DNA of 27,079 nucleotides from contig JASLXW010000004.1 of assembly GCA_030740135.1 (NCBI GenBank), positions 1 to 27,079 on the forward strand, given 5' to 3'. The stretch's first letter is position 1, and each line of letters begins with the position of its first letter. The position numbers and the translations under genes were made by a program. The DNA comes from Nitrospinota bacterium. Its GTDB lineage: Bacteria > UBA8248 > JACPRG01. The notes beneath the pieces were generated by a model. That model did not search any database. It was not told the origin of the DNA and saw nothing but the letters and a program-made list of their open reading frames with translations. Positions 1 through 10,905 of this stretch are shown here, piece after piece.

Positions 1-558
1 GTGGACATGGGCCCGGGACGCCGCCGAGGTGATCCACTTCGAGTCCCCGGAAGACGTCGCGATCTTCCCGTCCAGGCTGATGGCCGACTTGAGGATCACC
101 CAGGGCCGGTTCTCCTCGACCCGCCGGCAAAAAGCCTCGTTCAGGCGGCGCGCCGCGTCTCCCAACAGTCCCGTTTCGACCTGGATGCGGTTTCTCCGGA
201 GGATGCGCAATCCTCGGCCCGCGACCTTCGGATTCGGATCCCGCATGGCCGCCACAACGCGCGAGACCCCGGCGCCGATGACCGCATCGGTGCAGGGCGG
301 GGTCCTGCCGTGGTGGCAGCAGGGCTCGAGCGTGACATAGAGCGTCGCGCCGCTCGCGCGGCGCCCGGCGTCGCGCAGGGACCGGATTTCGGCATGGGGC
401 CCTCCCGGCCTCCGGTGAAAGCCGCGCCCGACGACCCGGCCGTTTTTCACGACAACGGCGCCGACCATGGGGTTCGGGTGGGTCCGCCACCCCGGACGGC
501 CAGCCAGGTCGAGGGCTTCTCTCATGTGCGCGCGGTCCACTTCGCTCCAACGGCTCAA
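1..558 (-). CDS. ribD: Riboflavin biosynthesis deaminase/reductase RibD, cut by the left edge
   Basis: RibD deaminates and then reduces the pyrimidine intermediate of riboflavin synthesis in the cytoplasm. The 186 visible codons hold the whole CMP/dCMP-type deaminase domain: a THPNPMVGAV motif near residue 30, the zinc and catalytic residues H55 and E57 (HAE), and zinc ligands C80 (EPCCHHG) and C89 (PPC). The reductase domain begins at SLDGKIATSSGDSKWIT and runs off the window. I chose the TTG at 556-558 because AAAGGAG lies about 10 bases before it; the first in-frame ATG (523-525) would leave a very short N-terminus. A stronger ribosome binding site precedes an ATG at 593-595 that is out of frame by one base, so the true start, or a one-base indel, is open. 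No flavin riboswitch is visible upstream. The family call is firm. Confidence 0.93.
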   Translation of the reverse strand, partial: MSRWSEVDRAHMREALDLAGRPGWRTHPNPMVGAVVVKNGRVVGRGFHRRPGGPHAEIRSLRDAGRRASGATLYVTLEPCCHHGRTPPCTDAVIGAGVSRVVAAMRDPNPKVAGRGLRILRRNRIQVETGLLGDAARRLNEAFCRRVEENRPWVILKSAISLDGKIATSSGDSKWITSAASRAHVH

Positions 559-866
559 GCCCCTTTTCTCCTTTCCCCGGATAGCGAGGGGACATGAACA
601 AGTCTCCTCCTAGATAGCCCCGGAGGGGTCTCTTCTCAAGGGGAGATGACCATCGGCCCGCGCGCCCCCCCCAACTCGAGCCGGCCGATTTTCGATAAGC
701 CGCTTGAGGGGATTCCCCGCCACGCACGGAAGGCTGGGGCCGGCTTCGGCTTGGACCCTTTCGTTTCCGCTCCGGCGTCTACGGAAATGAGGCCCTGCTT
801 TGCCACCGCGGCCTTTGAAGGGAGGATACTTATCGATTATCAGGGAAAATCTAAAACCCCATTCGC
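559..866. other. Intergenic region between ppdK and ribD
   Basis: About 308 bases without a supported gene. On the minus strand it holds a strong ribosome binding site (GGAGGAG) eight bases before an ATG at 593-595 that is out of frame with ribD. An imperfectly supported inverted repeat (ATCGGCC at 652-658 and GGCCGAT at 683-689, 24-base loop) lies in the middle. I see no conserved FMN riboswitch blocks, no convincing terminator for ppdK and no tRNA. ribD could have its own promoter here or be read through from ppdK. Confidence 0.5.
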
Positions 867-3533
<2,667 letters not shown>

Positions 3534-3715
3534 CTTGCGAGATCCCTCCTTTCAGTGTTCAACCCCCGACCGGTATTCCGGCCGGCGAGTCGTGCGGATC
3601 CTGCCGCGCTCGGGACGAGCATGAAGCGTCGTCCTCCGCGAATCAATCACAATCGTCCGGTCCCGCTGATTCTTCAGCGTTCCAGGTCATGAATTCACGG
3701 TTCGGGCAAAGGGCG

Positions 3716-3744
3716 TTGATCGTCCGGGCCGTGTGTTCTACATT
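3716..3744 (+). promoter_or_regulatory. Candidate sigma70-type promoter for the carbamoyltransferase gene
   Basis: TTGATC at 3716-3721 and TACATT at 3739-3744 are separated by exactly 17 bases, each matching the consensus at four of six positions. The predicted transcript would start about 45 bases before the GTG start at 3796. It sits in the divergent region shared with ppdK; I could not find an equally good match for ppdK. This is a pattern match only. Confidence 0.3.
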
Positions 3745-3795
3745 GAGCGGTCCGCGAGAAGGCAACGGCCCGCCGCGGCGAAAAAAGGAGAAGGC

Positions 3796-5523
3796 GTGAG
3801 CAAGGGCGACATTCTGGGATTCTACTGTTTCGGGCGCCATGATTCATCCGTTTCGCTTGTCCGCGACGGGAACATCCTCGCGGCGGCCGAGGAGGAGCGG
3901 TTCAGCCGCCGGAAATTCGACCGGGAGTTCCCCGCGTCCGCCCTCGCCTTCTGCCTGGAATGGGGGGGCGTCGACGTCCGGGACCTGGAGGCGGTCGCGG
4001 TCGCGTGGAATCCCCGCGCCCACAGGAAAGAAAAGGTCCTTCACGTCCTTCGCCATTTCCCCGCGTCGATCCGAATCTTCATCCAGTCCTCGGGCCGTCA
4101 CGTCCAGCTCGACAACGCCCGGGGGCATTTTACCAAACGGACCGGATACCGGGGCCCCTTCCACCCGATCAATCACCACCTCGCCCACGCCGCCAGCGCC
4201 TTCTATCCCTCTCCCTTCGAAGAGGCGGCGGTCCTCACGGTGGACGGCGTCGGCGAGTGGGAGACCGTCTGGATGGGCAAGGGCAAAGGAACGGACCTGG
4301 AGCGCCTGCGCTCCCAGGGATGGCCGCACAGCCTGGGCGCCGTCTATACGGCTGTCACACAGTTCCTGGGGTTCCAGATTTTCAGCGACGAGTACAAAGT
4401 CATGGGCCTCGCGCCCTACGGCGAGCCGGCCCGCCTGGACCGGTTCCGGGAGATCATCACCCTCACAGACAAGGGGTTCAGGGTCGATCCCGCCTACTTC
4501 GGCTACCACGTCGGCCGGGAGAACTTCTTCTCCAAGCGGTTCGTTCAAACGTTCGGCTCCCCCCGGGAACCCGACGGCCCCGTCGAGAAACAACACGAAG
4601 ACCTGGCCGCCTCCCTTCAAGCCCGGACGGAGGAAGTCCTTATTCACCTCGCCCGGATCGCCCGGATCGAATCCGGCAGCCCCAATCTTTGCCTGGCGGG
4701 GGGCGTCGCCCTGAATTCGGTCGCCGTCGGAAAAATCATCGACGAGGGCGTCGCCGACCGCATTTTCATCCCCCCCTGCGCGGGGGACGCCGGGGTTTCC
4801 TTGGGAGCGGCGCTTTACGTCAGCCATGCCGTCTTGGGGATGGACCGCGCCGCGCCTCTTCGGGACGCCCGACTCGGCCCCGAATGGGGAGAAGCGCACA
4901 TGCGGGCCGCCCTGGCCGGGGGCGGCCTGGAATACGAAGTCTCCGCGGACGTCATCTCCGCCGCCGCGAGCGCCCTGGCCGGCGGCGAAGTGATCGGGTG
5001 GTTCCAGGGACGGACGGAGTTCGGCCAGCGGGCCCTCGGGGCGCGAAGCATCCTGGCGGACCCCCGCCGGGCGGAGATGAAGGACATCATCAACGCCAAG
5101 GTCAAATTCCGGGAGGCCTTTCGGCCGTTCGCGCCCTCGGTCCAGGAGGAGAGGCTTTCGGAGTTTTTCCACGGGACCCTCCCCTGCCCGTTCATGACAC
5201 AGGTCTACCGCGTGCGCGACGGCGCCCGGGACCTCATCCCCGCCGTCACGCACGTGGACGGAACGGGGCGCGTCCAGACGGTCGCGCGGGATTCCAACCC
5301 GCTTTACTGGGAGCTGCTGCAAGCCTTCGGCGCGAAGACGGGCGTGCCGATCCTCCTGAACACCTCGTTCAATGTGAAGGGCGAGCCCATCGTCAACACC
5401 CCGGAGGACGCCGTGGCGTGTTTCCTGAAAGCGGATCTGGACCTGTTGTGCATGGGAAACCTCCTTGCCAGAAAGACCCCCGCCGGGCGCGGGCCCTCTC
5501 CACGGGCCGCCGCGCAGGATTGA
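3796..5523 (+). CDS. NodU/CmcH-family O-carbamoyltransferase
   Basis: This family transfers a carbamoyl group from carbamoyl phosphate, through carbamoyl-adenylate, to a hydroxyl of a sugar or natural product. The 575-residue product has the family's usual length and both domains: an N-terminal Kae1/ASKHA-like part (GFYCFGRHDSSVSL at the start, AEEERFSRRKFD near 30, NHHLAHAASAFYPSPF near 130, CLAGGVALNSV near 300) and a C-terminal YrdC-like part (GRTEFGQRALGARSI near 415, FRPFAPSV near 440, LNTSFNVKGEPIV near 520). The GTG at 3796 follows AAAAAAGGAG with a five-base spacer, so it is preferred over the upstream in-frame TTG at 3733. It converges with the glycosyltransferase gene with a 12-base gap. 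Neighbouring surface-glycan genes suggest that the acceptor is a glycan; this is inference. Confidence 0.9.
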   Translation: MSKGDILGFYCFGRHDSSVSLVRDGNILAAAEEERFSRRKFDREFPASALAFCLEWGGVDVRDLEAVAVAWNPRAHRKEKVLHVLRHFPASIRIFIQSSGRHVQLDNARGHFTKRTGYRGPFHPINHHLAHAASAFYPSPFEEAAVLTVDGVGEWETVWMGKGKGTDLERLRSQGWPHSLGAVYTAVTQFLGFQIFSDEYKVMGLAPYGEPARLDRFREIITLTDKGFRVDPAYFGYHVGRENFFSKRFVQTFGSPREPDGPVEKQHEDLAASLQARTEEVLIHLARIARIESGSPNLCLAGGVALNSVAVGKIIDEGVADRIFIPPCAGDAGVSLGAALYVSHAVLGMDRAAPLRDARLGPEWGEAHMRAALAGGGLEYEVSADVISAAASALAGGEVIGWFQGRTEFGQRALGARSILADPRRAEMKDIINAKVKFREAFRPFAPSVQEERLSEFFHGTLPCPFMTQVYRVRDGARDLIPAVTHVDGTGRVQTVARDSNPLYWELLQAFGAKTGVPILLNTSFNVKGEPIVNTPEDAVACFLKADLDLLCMGNLLARKTPAGRGPSPRAAAQD

Positions 5524-5535
5524 CCCGGCCGCGCC

Positions 5536-6258
5536 TCACGGTTTCATCAGTTTTCGAAGCGTGATCAGGTCGCGCAGGGTTCTGGCGATCCTCGGCAGGA
5601 TGCTGAGCCGGGGGCTGCGCTTTTCCTCGACGACAATCGGAACCTCCCGGACCCTCCACCCGGCGCGGACGCCGCGCAGAATCATTTCCGTGTCGAACAG
5701 GTCGCGGTCGAAGCGAACCTCGGGCAGGATCTCCCGCACGGCCGAAGCCCGCCAAATCTTGATCCCATGGGTGTCGTGATACGGATAGTCGAAGAGGATG
5801 TGGAGGACCTGCCGGAATCCCCACGTGTTGAATCGCCGCAGGATGTTCCTGCGATCCTCTGACGCGGGCAGGTTCTTGGAGGCGATCACCAGATCCAGAT
5901 TGTCCATCCCCTCCAGGGCGTCGCGGATAAAATCCACGGTCCAGTAGTCCAGGTCGAAGTTGACGATGAAATGGCCCCGGGCGGTTTGGCACCCGGCCCG
6001 CATCGCGCCGCCATAATCCGGCAGGGGAAGGCTCAGCACGCGGATGACGCCCGGAAATTCCCGCTCCAGCGATTCCGCGACGGGGATGGTCGAGTCGCGG
6101 CTCCCGTTCTCGGCGAGGATCAACTCGAACCGCCGATCCACCTTTGCGCGCATCTCCCCGATGATCGCCCGGACGGCGTTCAGGAGGAACGGGGCCTCGT
6201 TGTAAATCGGGATGACGATGGAGATGTCCGGCCCGCCGCCCGCGCCCGTCTCCGTCAA
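5536..6258 (-). CDS. Family 2 glycosyltransferase
   Basis: A GT-A fold glycosyltransferase of 240 residues, like those that move a sugar to a polyprenyl phosphate or glycan on the cytoplasmic face of the membrane. It starts with ISIVIPIYNEAPFLLNAV, has ENGSRDST near residue 45 (nucleotide binding) and the metal-binding D102-x-D104 in NFDLDYW. No membrane segment is evident, unlike longer DPM1-type relatives. The TTG start overlaps the stop of the upstream YfhO-like gene (TTGA, four bases), which suggests translational coupling; the open frame extends further upstream but only as a shadow of that gene. It is probably the last gene of the meaB/FGE/YfhO/GT2 string. Donor and acceptor are unknown. 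Confidence 0.85.
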   Translation of the reverse strand: MTETGAGGGPDISIVIPIYNEAPFLLNAVRAIIGEMRAKVDRRFELILAENGSRDSTIPVAESLEREFPGVIRVLSLPLPDYGGAMRAGCQTARGHFIVNFDLDYWTVDFIRDALEGMDNLDLVIASKNLPASEDRRNILRRFNTWGFRQVLHILFDYPYHDTHGIKIWRASAVREILPEVRFDRDLFDTEMILRGVRAGWRVREVPIVVEEKRSPRLSILPRIARTLRDLITLRKLMKP

Positions 6259-8813
6259 GACTCGGCCTCGCTTTCGGACGGGTCGCCGCTCAGGGCGACC
6301 GCGTTTGCTCTTCGTCGACGGACAGAGACCGCGGCCGCGATCAACAGGAACACCACTGTCCCGCCCGAAACCACCATTCCCACCACAAAACTTCCCGGCC
6401 GAAAGCGGAAGACGACCACGTGCTCCCCCTCCGGGACCGGCACGCCCCGGAAGACAAAATTCGCCGGCGTCACGGGCGTTTCCTTCCCGTCGATGGTCGC
6501 CCGCCATCCCGGATGGTGGCTGTCGGCCAGAAAGAGGAAGCCCGGCCGGTCCGAATGGACCCGAATCGTTACTTCGTTCAGGCGGCGCCCGACGATTTCC
6601 GCCCCGGGGCGGAAAGGGCGACCCCCCGCTCCCGGAGACGGAACGGATGGGCCATCCGCCGAATCCCGCGCGCCCTTTCCCTTTCGAGGAGAGAGGCGAA
6701 CGCCGAACTTCGGCGGCAAGGGGGCGTCCAGCAATACGCGGTCGCGAAAGTCGAAGGACGCCTCGGAAAGACGCCGAATCGCCCGGGCGGGGTCTTTTTC
6801 CACCTCGTAGCGGTGAACGACAAACGCTCGGGGCAGGACGTTCATATTCTCATAGATCCTGATCTCTCCGCTATGGACCAGCCGAAATTTCGGGGGCCGC
6901 AACAGGTCATCCTCATCATTGGAGAGCAGGACGTATTTGACGTTGAACAGGTCGAGCCACCTGAACCAGGCTTGGTTCCGGTAGAGGTCGATCCGGTTCC
7001 GGTAGAGGCGATCCAGACTGGCCAGGTTCGAGTTCTCGACCCCGCTGAAGACCTGGGCGTGACGCCGCAGCATGAAGTTCGACCAGCCCCGCATGTCCTC
7101 GAGGTCTTCGACCATGGCCGTGTTGGGCGGAAGCACGGCGGAGAACCACGACCAGGGGCCTTCATGATCCTGGAAGGCCACCACCCGGTAGCGGCCCGGC
7201 ATGCGCCGGAGAAACTCGACGGACTCCGTCCGCGGAAAGAACCGGCCGCGCTCGGGAAGGAGGAACGGAAGCCGAACCATCGTCATCAGGTCCACGGCGA
7301 TGAGCGCCAGTAGCCCAATCCACAGAAAGTCTTTGGAGAGAAGACCGCGATGGCGCGCGAAAAAGATGAGCGCGGCGGCGCCCGCGACCCCCGCCGCCAT
7401 CCAAACCGAGAAGTTTCGGAAAAACGGCGCCAGCTTTTCCCCGCCGACGCGCGGCCCGAGCCCGCCGGCGAGGATCAGGACAACGCAAACACATGCCAGC
7501 CCCGCCGCCGACCTCCGCCGCCAAACCGGGTCTTCGGCCCGCCCGACCCAAACGCCCAGGGCGGCCGCCGCGGCCACGGGAAAAGAAGTCGTCGTCAAAA
7601 GCGCCTGGTTGTGGTGCTGTGCGTAGGGGCGCAGGATGGAGACCCAACGGAGCTCGCCGAAGGTCTCGGTGAGGAGCGCCATCGAAAACCTTCCCCCGAC
7701 GCTTACGCCCAACCCGATCATCCCCACCGCCAGGAACAAGCCGTCCGGCCAGCCCCGCGGGCGTCCTCTCGCCGCCGCCAGGCAGATCAACGCCAGGAAC
7801 CCGAAATAAAACAGGTTTCCCCCAAAGGCCTGGAGGATCAGCGGCGGACGGATCGGAAAGGCCAGGTTCAGCCCCACGTATCCCAACTGCTTGACCAGGG
7901 CGGACCCGGAGGCGTCCCCCGATTCCACGTCGATGGGGTAACCGGCAAGGAGCCGCGAGGAAAGGAGATAGTTCTCCACCGAAGGCAGGAGCTTGATCCC
8001 CGACAGACCGACGCACACCAACACAGACACCGCGGACCCGCCGATGAACGCAGCCCGGAACTTCCGATCCCACCCCCTCCAGCCGCGCAGGAGGGTCGCC
8101 AGCCAAACGACGGCGAACAGGCCATACAAAACGGGCGTGTTGAACTCGTGCCCGCCCAAGTAAATGAGAGACAGGAACAATCCCGCGCCCGCGAAAGGCC
8201 AGAGCCGGAACGGCGGCGCGGCGGCGCGGTGCAGGGCCCACAACGCGAGGGGGGTCCACATCAGCTCTTCAATGCTGAGGACGAAGGTCCGCTCGATCAA
8301 GTCTCCCGAGAACATGAACAGGAGCGCGCCCGCCAGGGCGGGAAAATGCTCCTCCCGGCCCAGGACGGCCCGCAGATAAATGAACATGAACAACCCGGAG
8401 AGAAAGACCTGGACGGCGACCGCCGAGTTCACGGCGGAGGGAAAATCTAGGAAGGCGTAAATCAGGTTGGTGAGGGCGAGGGTGTGCTTGTTGGCGCTGG
8501 CGAAGAAGGGCGTTCCGGCCAGGATGTACGGATTCCACAGGGGGAACTCCCCCCGCTCGAACATGGCCCGCGCCATAAAGCGCTGGTGGGGGAGATAGTA
8601 GCGGGCGTTGTCGAGCTCAATCCTTTGCTCCACATCCCGGTAGGGACTATAGGTTTTCCAGGGATAAGCGGAAAAGATGGAAGGGCCGTCGGACCAGACG
8701 CGGTTTCCGAGGAGCGTGTCCCGGAAATAGACGAGGGTCAGGACCGCGAGGACCAGGCAGATGACGGCGGTCCGACGGCGAGACGACTTCAGCTCCCCGC
8801 GTCCAAAGGTCAT
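6255..8813 (-). CDS. YfhO-family multispanning membrane protein
   Basis: A large (852-residue) integral membrane protein. The N-terminal two-thirds alternates hydrophobic helices (a first one in AVICLVLAVLTLVYF, then about a dozen more) with short loops. A hydrophilic segment of about 200 residues follows, probably extracytoplasmic, and a final helix (GMVVSGGTVVFLLIAAAVSV) lies near the C-terminus. The early motif FPLWNPYILAGTPFFA is characteristic of the bacterial YfhO family, GT-C-like proteins linked in Gram-positives to glycosylation of lipoteichoic acid. The ATG at 8813 overlaps the upstream stop (TGATG) and has GAGGG seven bases before it; a GTG six codons earlier is less likely. The tight link to a family 2 glycosyltransferase, which could supply a lipid-linked sugar donor, fits such a role, but that is inference. 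Confidence 0.82.
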   Translation of the reverse strand: MTFGRGELKSSRRRTAVICLVLAVLTLVYFRDTLLGNRVWSDGPSIFSAYPWKTYSPYRDVEQRIELDNARYYLPHQRFMARAMFERGEFPLWNPYILAGTPFFASANKHTLALTNLIYAFLDFPSAVNSAVAVQVFLSGLFMFIYLRAVLGREEHFPALAGALLFMFSGDLIERTFVLSIEELMWTPLALWALHRAAAPPFRLWPFAGAGLFLSLIYLGGHEFNTPVLYGLFAVVWLATLLRGWRGWDRKFRAAFIGGSAVSVLVCVGLSGIKLLPSVENYLLSSRLLAGYPIDVESGDASGSALVKQLGYVGLNLAFPIRPPLILQAFGGNLFYFGFLALICLAAARGRPRGWPDGLFLAVGMIGLGVSVGGRFSMALLTETFGELRWVSILRPYAQHHNQALLTTTSFPVAAAAALGVWVGRAEDPVWRRRSAAGLACVCVVLILAGGLGPRVGGEKLAPFFRNFSVWMAAGVAGAAALIFFARHRGLLSKDFLWIGLLALIAVDLMTMVRLPFLLPERGRFFPRTESVEFLRRMPGRYRVVAFQDHEGPWSWFSAVLPPNTAMVEDLEDMRGWSNFMLRRHAQVFSGVENSNLASLDRLYRNRIDLYRNQAWFRWLDLFNVKYVLLSNDEDDLLRPPKFRLVHSGEIRIYENMNVLPRAFVVHRYEVEKDPARAIRRLSEASFDFRDRVLLDAPLPPKFGVRLSPRKGKGARDSADGPSVPSPGAGGRPFRPGAEIVGRRLNEVTIRVHSDRPGFLFLADSHHPGWRATIDGKETPVTPANFVFRGVPVPEGEHVVVFRFRPGSFVVGMVVSGGTVVFLLIAAAVSVRRRRANAVALSGDPSESEAES

Positions 8814-9745
8814 CAAGAATCCCTCGCGCACCGGAACCCGGCCGAGAAGTCGCGCGTGAAGCGCTTATCGCTCCACCTGCGCTCCACCGCGCGAAGCTTG
8901 TAAATAAGGTGGAGCCAACTCCCCCCTTTCTGAAGGCCCCAGGCGCCGGGCGCCGACGGGAAGGTCCGCTTCTCTCCGGCGACGCCCAGCCTGTAGGGGC
9001 GCGAGACCCACTCGGCGGCGTTGCCGGCCATCTGAAGCGCCCCATAGGGGCTGGCGCCGCGCGGAAAGGCGTCCACCGGCGCGGGAAAATGGTAACCATC
9101 GGCCGAGAAATCCGACGTGTAGTAGTCCACCCCGGTTCGCAGGATGGGATTGAAGTTCGCCCGGTCCAAAGGGTTCGGATATTCGTCGGCCGCGCTCCCC
9201 CACGGGAACATCCGGCCGTCCGTTCCCCTCGCCGATTTTTCCCACTCGGCCTCCGTCGGAAGCCGCTTGCCGGCCCACTTGCAATAGGCCCGGGAATCCT
9301 CAAAGGAGACGCCCACCACGGGCAGGCGCGGCCCATTGAATCTGGAATCGTTCCAGAATCCCGGAGTCCTGTGGCCGGTCTTCTTCATAAAGACTTCATA
9401 TCGAAGATTGGAGACCTCATGGCGATCGATGAAATAGGGCCCGGTGGTCAGACGGATATTGTAAACGGGCTTCCCGTCCTCTGTCCTTTTCTCCCATTCC
9501 ACCCCTTTCAGCCTCTCGGTGAGCGGCATTTTCCACCCGACGCGGACCAGGAAAGAGCCGGCCGGGACGTAGACCATGGCGACGGGGTCCGGCCCGAACC
9601 TCTTTTCCGATCCGCCCATGATTTCCGCGCTTTGGGGAGACGGAACCCACTGGGCGAAGACTGCCGTGGCGAACAGGAGCCTTGCCAGGACCGAACACCG
9701 GCGGGGAAACAAGGGGCGCAGGCGAAGCATGAATGCCGCTATCAT
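8813..9745 (-). CDS. Secreted FGE-sulfatase-fold (SUMF1/EgtB-type) protein, cysteine pair absent
   Basis: The protein starts with a basic stretch and hydrophobic segment (VLARLLFATAVFAQ), a likely signal peptide, then shows the formylglycine-generating-enzyme fold: MVYVPAGSFLV, YFIDRHEVSNLRYEVF, PVVGVSFEDSRAYCKWAGKRLPTEAEWE (split here by position, about residues 140-170), FPWGS, MAGNAAEWV, KGGSWLH and the closing AGFRCARDS. True sulfatase-activating enzymes carry two catalytic cysteines between the last two motifs; here that stretch has none, so formylglycine formation is unlikely. The fold also serves iron oxidases such as EgtB and non-catalytic proteins. The ATG at 9743-9745 lies four bases after the meaB stop; the open frame could start at 9778. 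It is coupled to the YfhO-like gene by TGATG. The function is unknown. Confidence 0.83.
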   Translation of the reverse strand: MIAAFMLRLRPLFPRRCSVLARLLFATAVFAQWVPSPQSAEIMGGSEKRFGPDPVAMVYVPAGSFLVRVGWKMPLTERLKGVEWEKRTEDGKPVYNIRLTTGPYFIDRHEVSNLRYEVFMKKTGHRTPGFWNDSRFNGPRLPVVGVSFEDSRAYCKWAGKRLPTEAEWEKSARGTDGRMFPWGSAADEYPNPLDRANFNPILRTGVDYYTSDFSADGYHFPAPVDAFPRGASPYGALQMAGNAAEWVSRPYRLGVAGEKRTFPSAPGAWGLQKGGSWLHLIYKLRAVERRWSDKRFTRDFSAGFRCARDS

Positions 9746-9749
9746 CCGG

Positions 9750-10742
9750 TCAACCCGAAATTTCCTCGTCGGCGGCAAGGTGGGCGCTCAGCGGGTCCAA
9801 GACCCCTTCCGCGAGCGAGTAGGGATCCGTTGACCGGTTGAACAATTCGTCTATCCAGCCCGCCAGGCGGCCGTCCCGCTCGATTCCGCGCCACACCCGG
9901 TTTCCAATCTCTTCCAGAAACACGGCCCGGAGGTTCGCGCGGACCCTGACCCGCCGCCGGTAGGCCAACGCCTCCGGCCTGGACGCCAAAGATTTTCGCA
10001 GCGCTTGCAACCCGTCGTAAAGCGGCCGCACCCCTTGATCCGTTTTTGCGATCGTCAAGAAAACATCCCGATCCCCATCCTCGGCGGCCGCGTCCGGCGC
10101 GGGGGGCGCCGCTCGATGAAGCATCTCGCGCACCTCCCGCGCGGTCTCCCCCGCTCCCGGAAGATCCGCCTTGTTCACCACAAACAGGTCCCCGACCTCG
10201 AGCAATCCGGCCTTCATCATCTGGATCTCATCGCCGGTCGATGGTTGAAGAATCACCAGGGTGAATTCGGCCAGCGCCGTGACGGCGACTTCGTCCTGCC
10301 CCACGCCAAGGGTTTCGACCAGGATTACGTCGCGCCCCACGGCGTCCATGATATGAACCGCGTCATCCGTCGAGCGGGCCAGGCCGCCGAGGATTCCGCG
10401 CGAGGCCATGGACCGGATGAAAACGCCCTCGTCCATCCCGTGACGGTTCATTCGAACCCGGTCGCCCAACAAAGCGCCCCCGCTGAACGGGCTGCTCGGG
10501 TCGATGGCCAGGATTCCGACGGCCTTTCCGTCCTCCCGGTAAAGCCGGGTGAGTCTGTCAACCAAGGTGCTTTTCCCGGCCCCCGGCGGGCCCGTGATCC
10601 CGATCACGATCGCCCGCCCGGCCATCTTGAAGATGGTCTTCATGGCTTCCCGGCCTTCGGGGCGGCGATTCTCGACCATCGAGATCAGGCGCGACGCCGC
10701 CCCGATGTCTCCCTGTCGAATCCGGTCCACCCATTCGTCCAT
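9750..10742 (-). CDS. meaB: MeaB/ArgK-family G3E GTPase
   Basis: MeaB-type GTPases guard and load adenosylcobalamin-dependent acyl-CoA mutases, typically methylmalonyl-CoA mutase. The 330-residue product has the Walker A loop GPPGAGKS at 51-58 after an N-terminal helical arm (DRIRQGDIGAASRLIS), the AIDPSSPFSGGALLGDR segment, the VETLGVGQDE switch region and the NKAD guanine-specificity motif. Most relatives read ETVGVGQSE in the switch, so this one is slightly divergent. I chose the ATG at 10740-10742, preceded by AAGGG; an upstream GTG- or ATG-like start at 10796 would add 18 low-complexity residues. No mutase subunit or epimerase is in the window; a crotonase lies upstream and the FGE-fold gene four bases downstream. 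Confidence 0.92.
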   Translation of the reverse strand: MDEWVDRIRQGDIGAASRLISMVENRRPEGREAMKTIFKMAGRAIVIGITGPPGAGKSTLVDRLTRLYREDGKAVGILAIDPSSPFSGGALLGDRVRMNRHGMDEGVFIRSMASRGILGGLARSTDDAVHIMDAVGRDVILVETLGVGQDEVAVTALAEFTLVILQPSTGDEIQMMKAGLLEVGDLFVVNKADLPGAGETAREVREMLHRAAPPAPDAAAEDGDRDVFLTIAKTDQGVRPLYDGLQALRKSLASRPEALAYRRRVRVRANLRAVFLEEIGNRVWRGIERDGRLAGWIDELFNRSTDPYSLAEGVLDPLSAHLAADEEISG

Positions 10743-10799
10743 CGCCCTTGTTCCACCCCCCGAAACCGACCCGCCCCGGGCCGACAATCGCGCCATCTT

Positions 10800-10900
10800 A
10801 TCACGCGGCTCATCGGACCGTTCGACGGCGTGCTTGAACGGCGGGGAGGACGGGCGTTTCAGGGCCGGGCGGGCCGGGGCGCGTCAGCATCACGCGGCTC
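10800..10900. repeat. 12-base direct repeat in the crotonase-meaB spacer
   Basis: ATCACGCGGCTC occurs at 10800-10811 and again, identically, at 10889-10900, 89 bases apart, at the two edges of the spacer between the crotonase stop and the longer meaB frame. The flanking bases differ. No transposase or inverted repeat lies between the copies. It could be a chance match, a remnant of a duplication or a pair of protein-binding sites. Confidence 0.6.
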
Positions 10901-10905
10901 GCCCG

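Noticed and set aside
652..689. Hairpin ATCGGCC...GGCCGAT followed by TTTT on the plus strand as a terminator
   Set aside because: The 24-base loop and four-base T run are too weak, and no plus-strand gene ends before it.
559..866. FMN riboswitch upstream of ribD
   Set aside because: I looked for the conserved blocks of the flavin element on the minus strand and found none; the region is only GC-rich with a weak inverted repeat.
3844..5322. 492-codon open frame opposite the carbamoyltransferase
   Set aside because: It is antisense to a gene with clear motifs throughout and has the charged, motif-free composition of a shadow frame.
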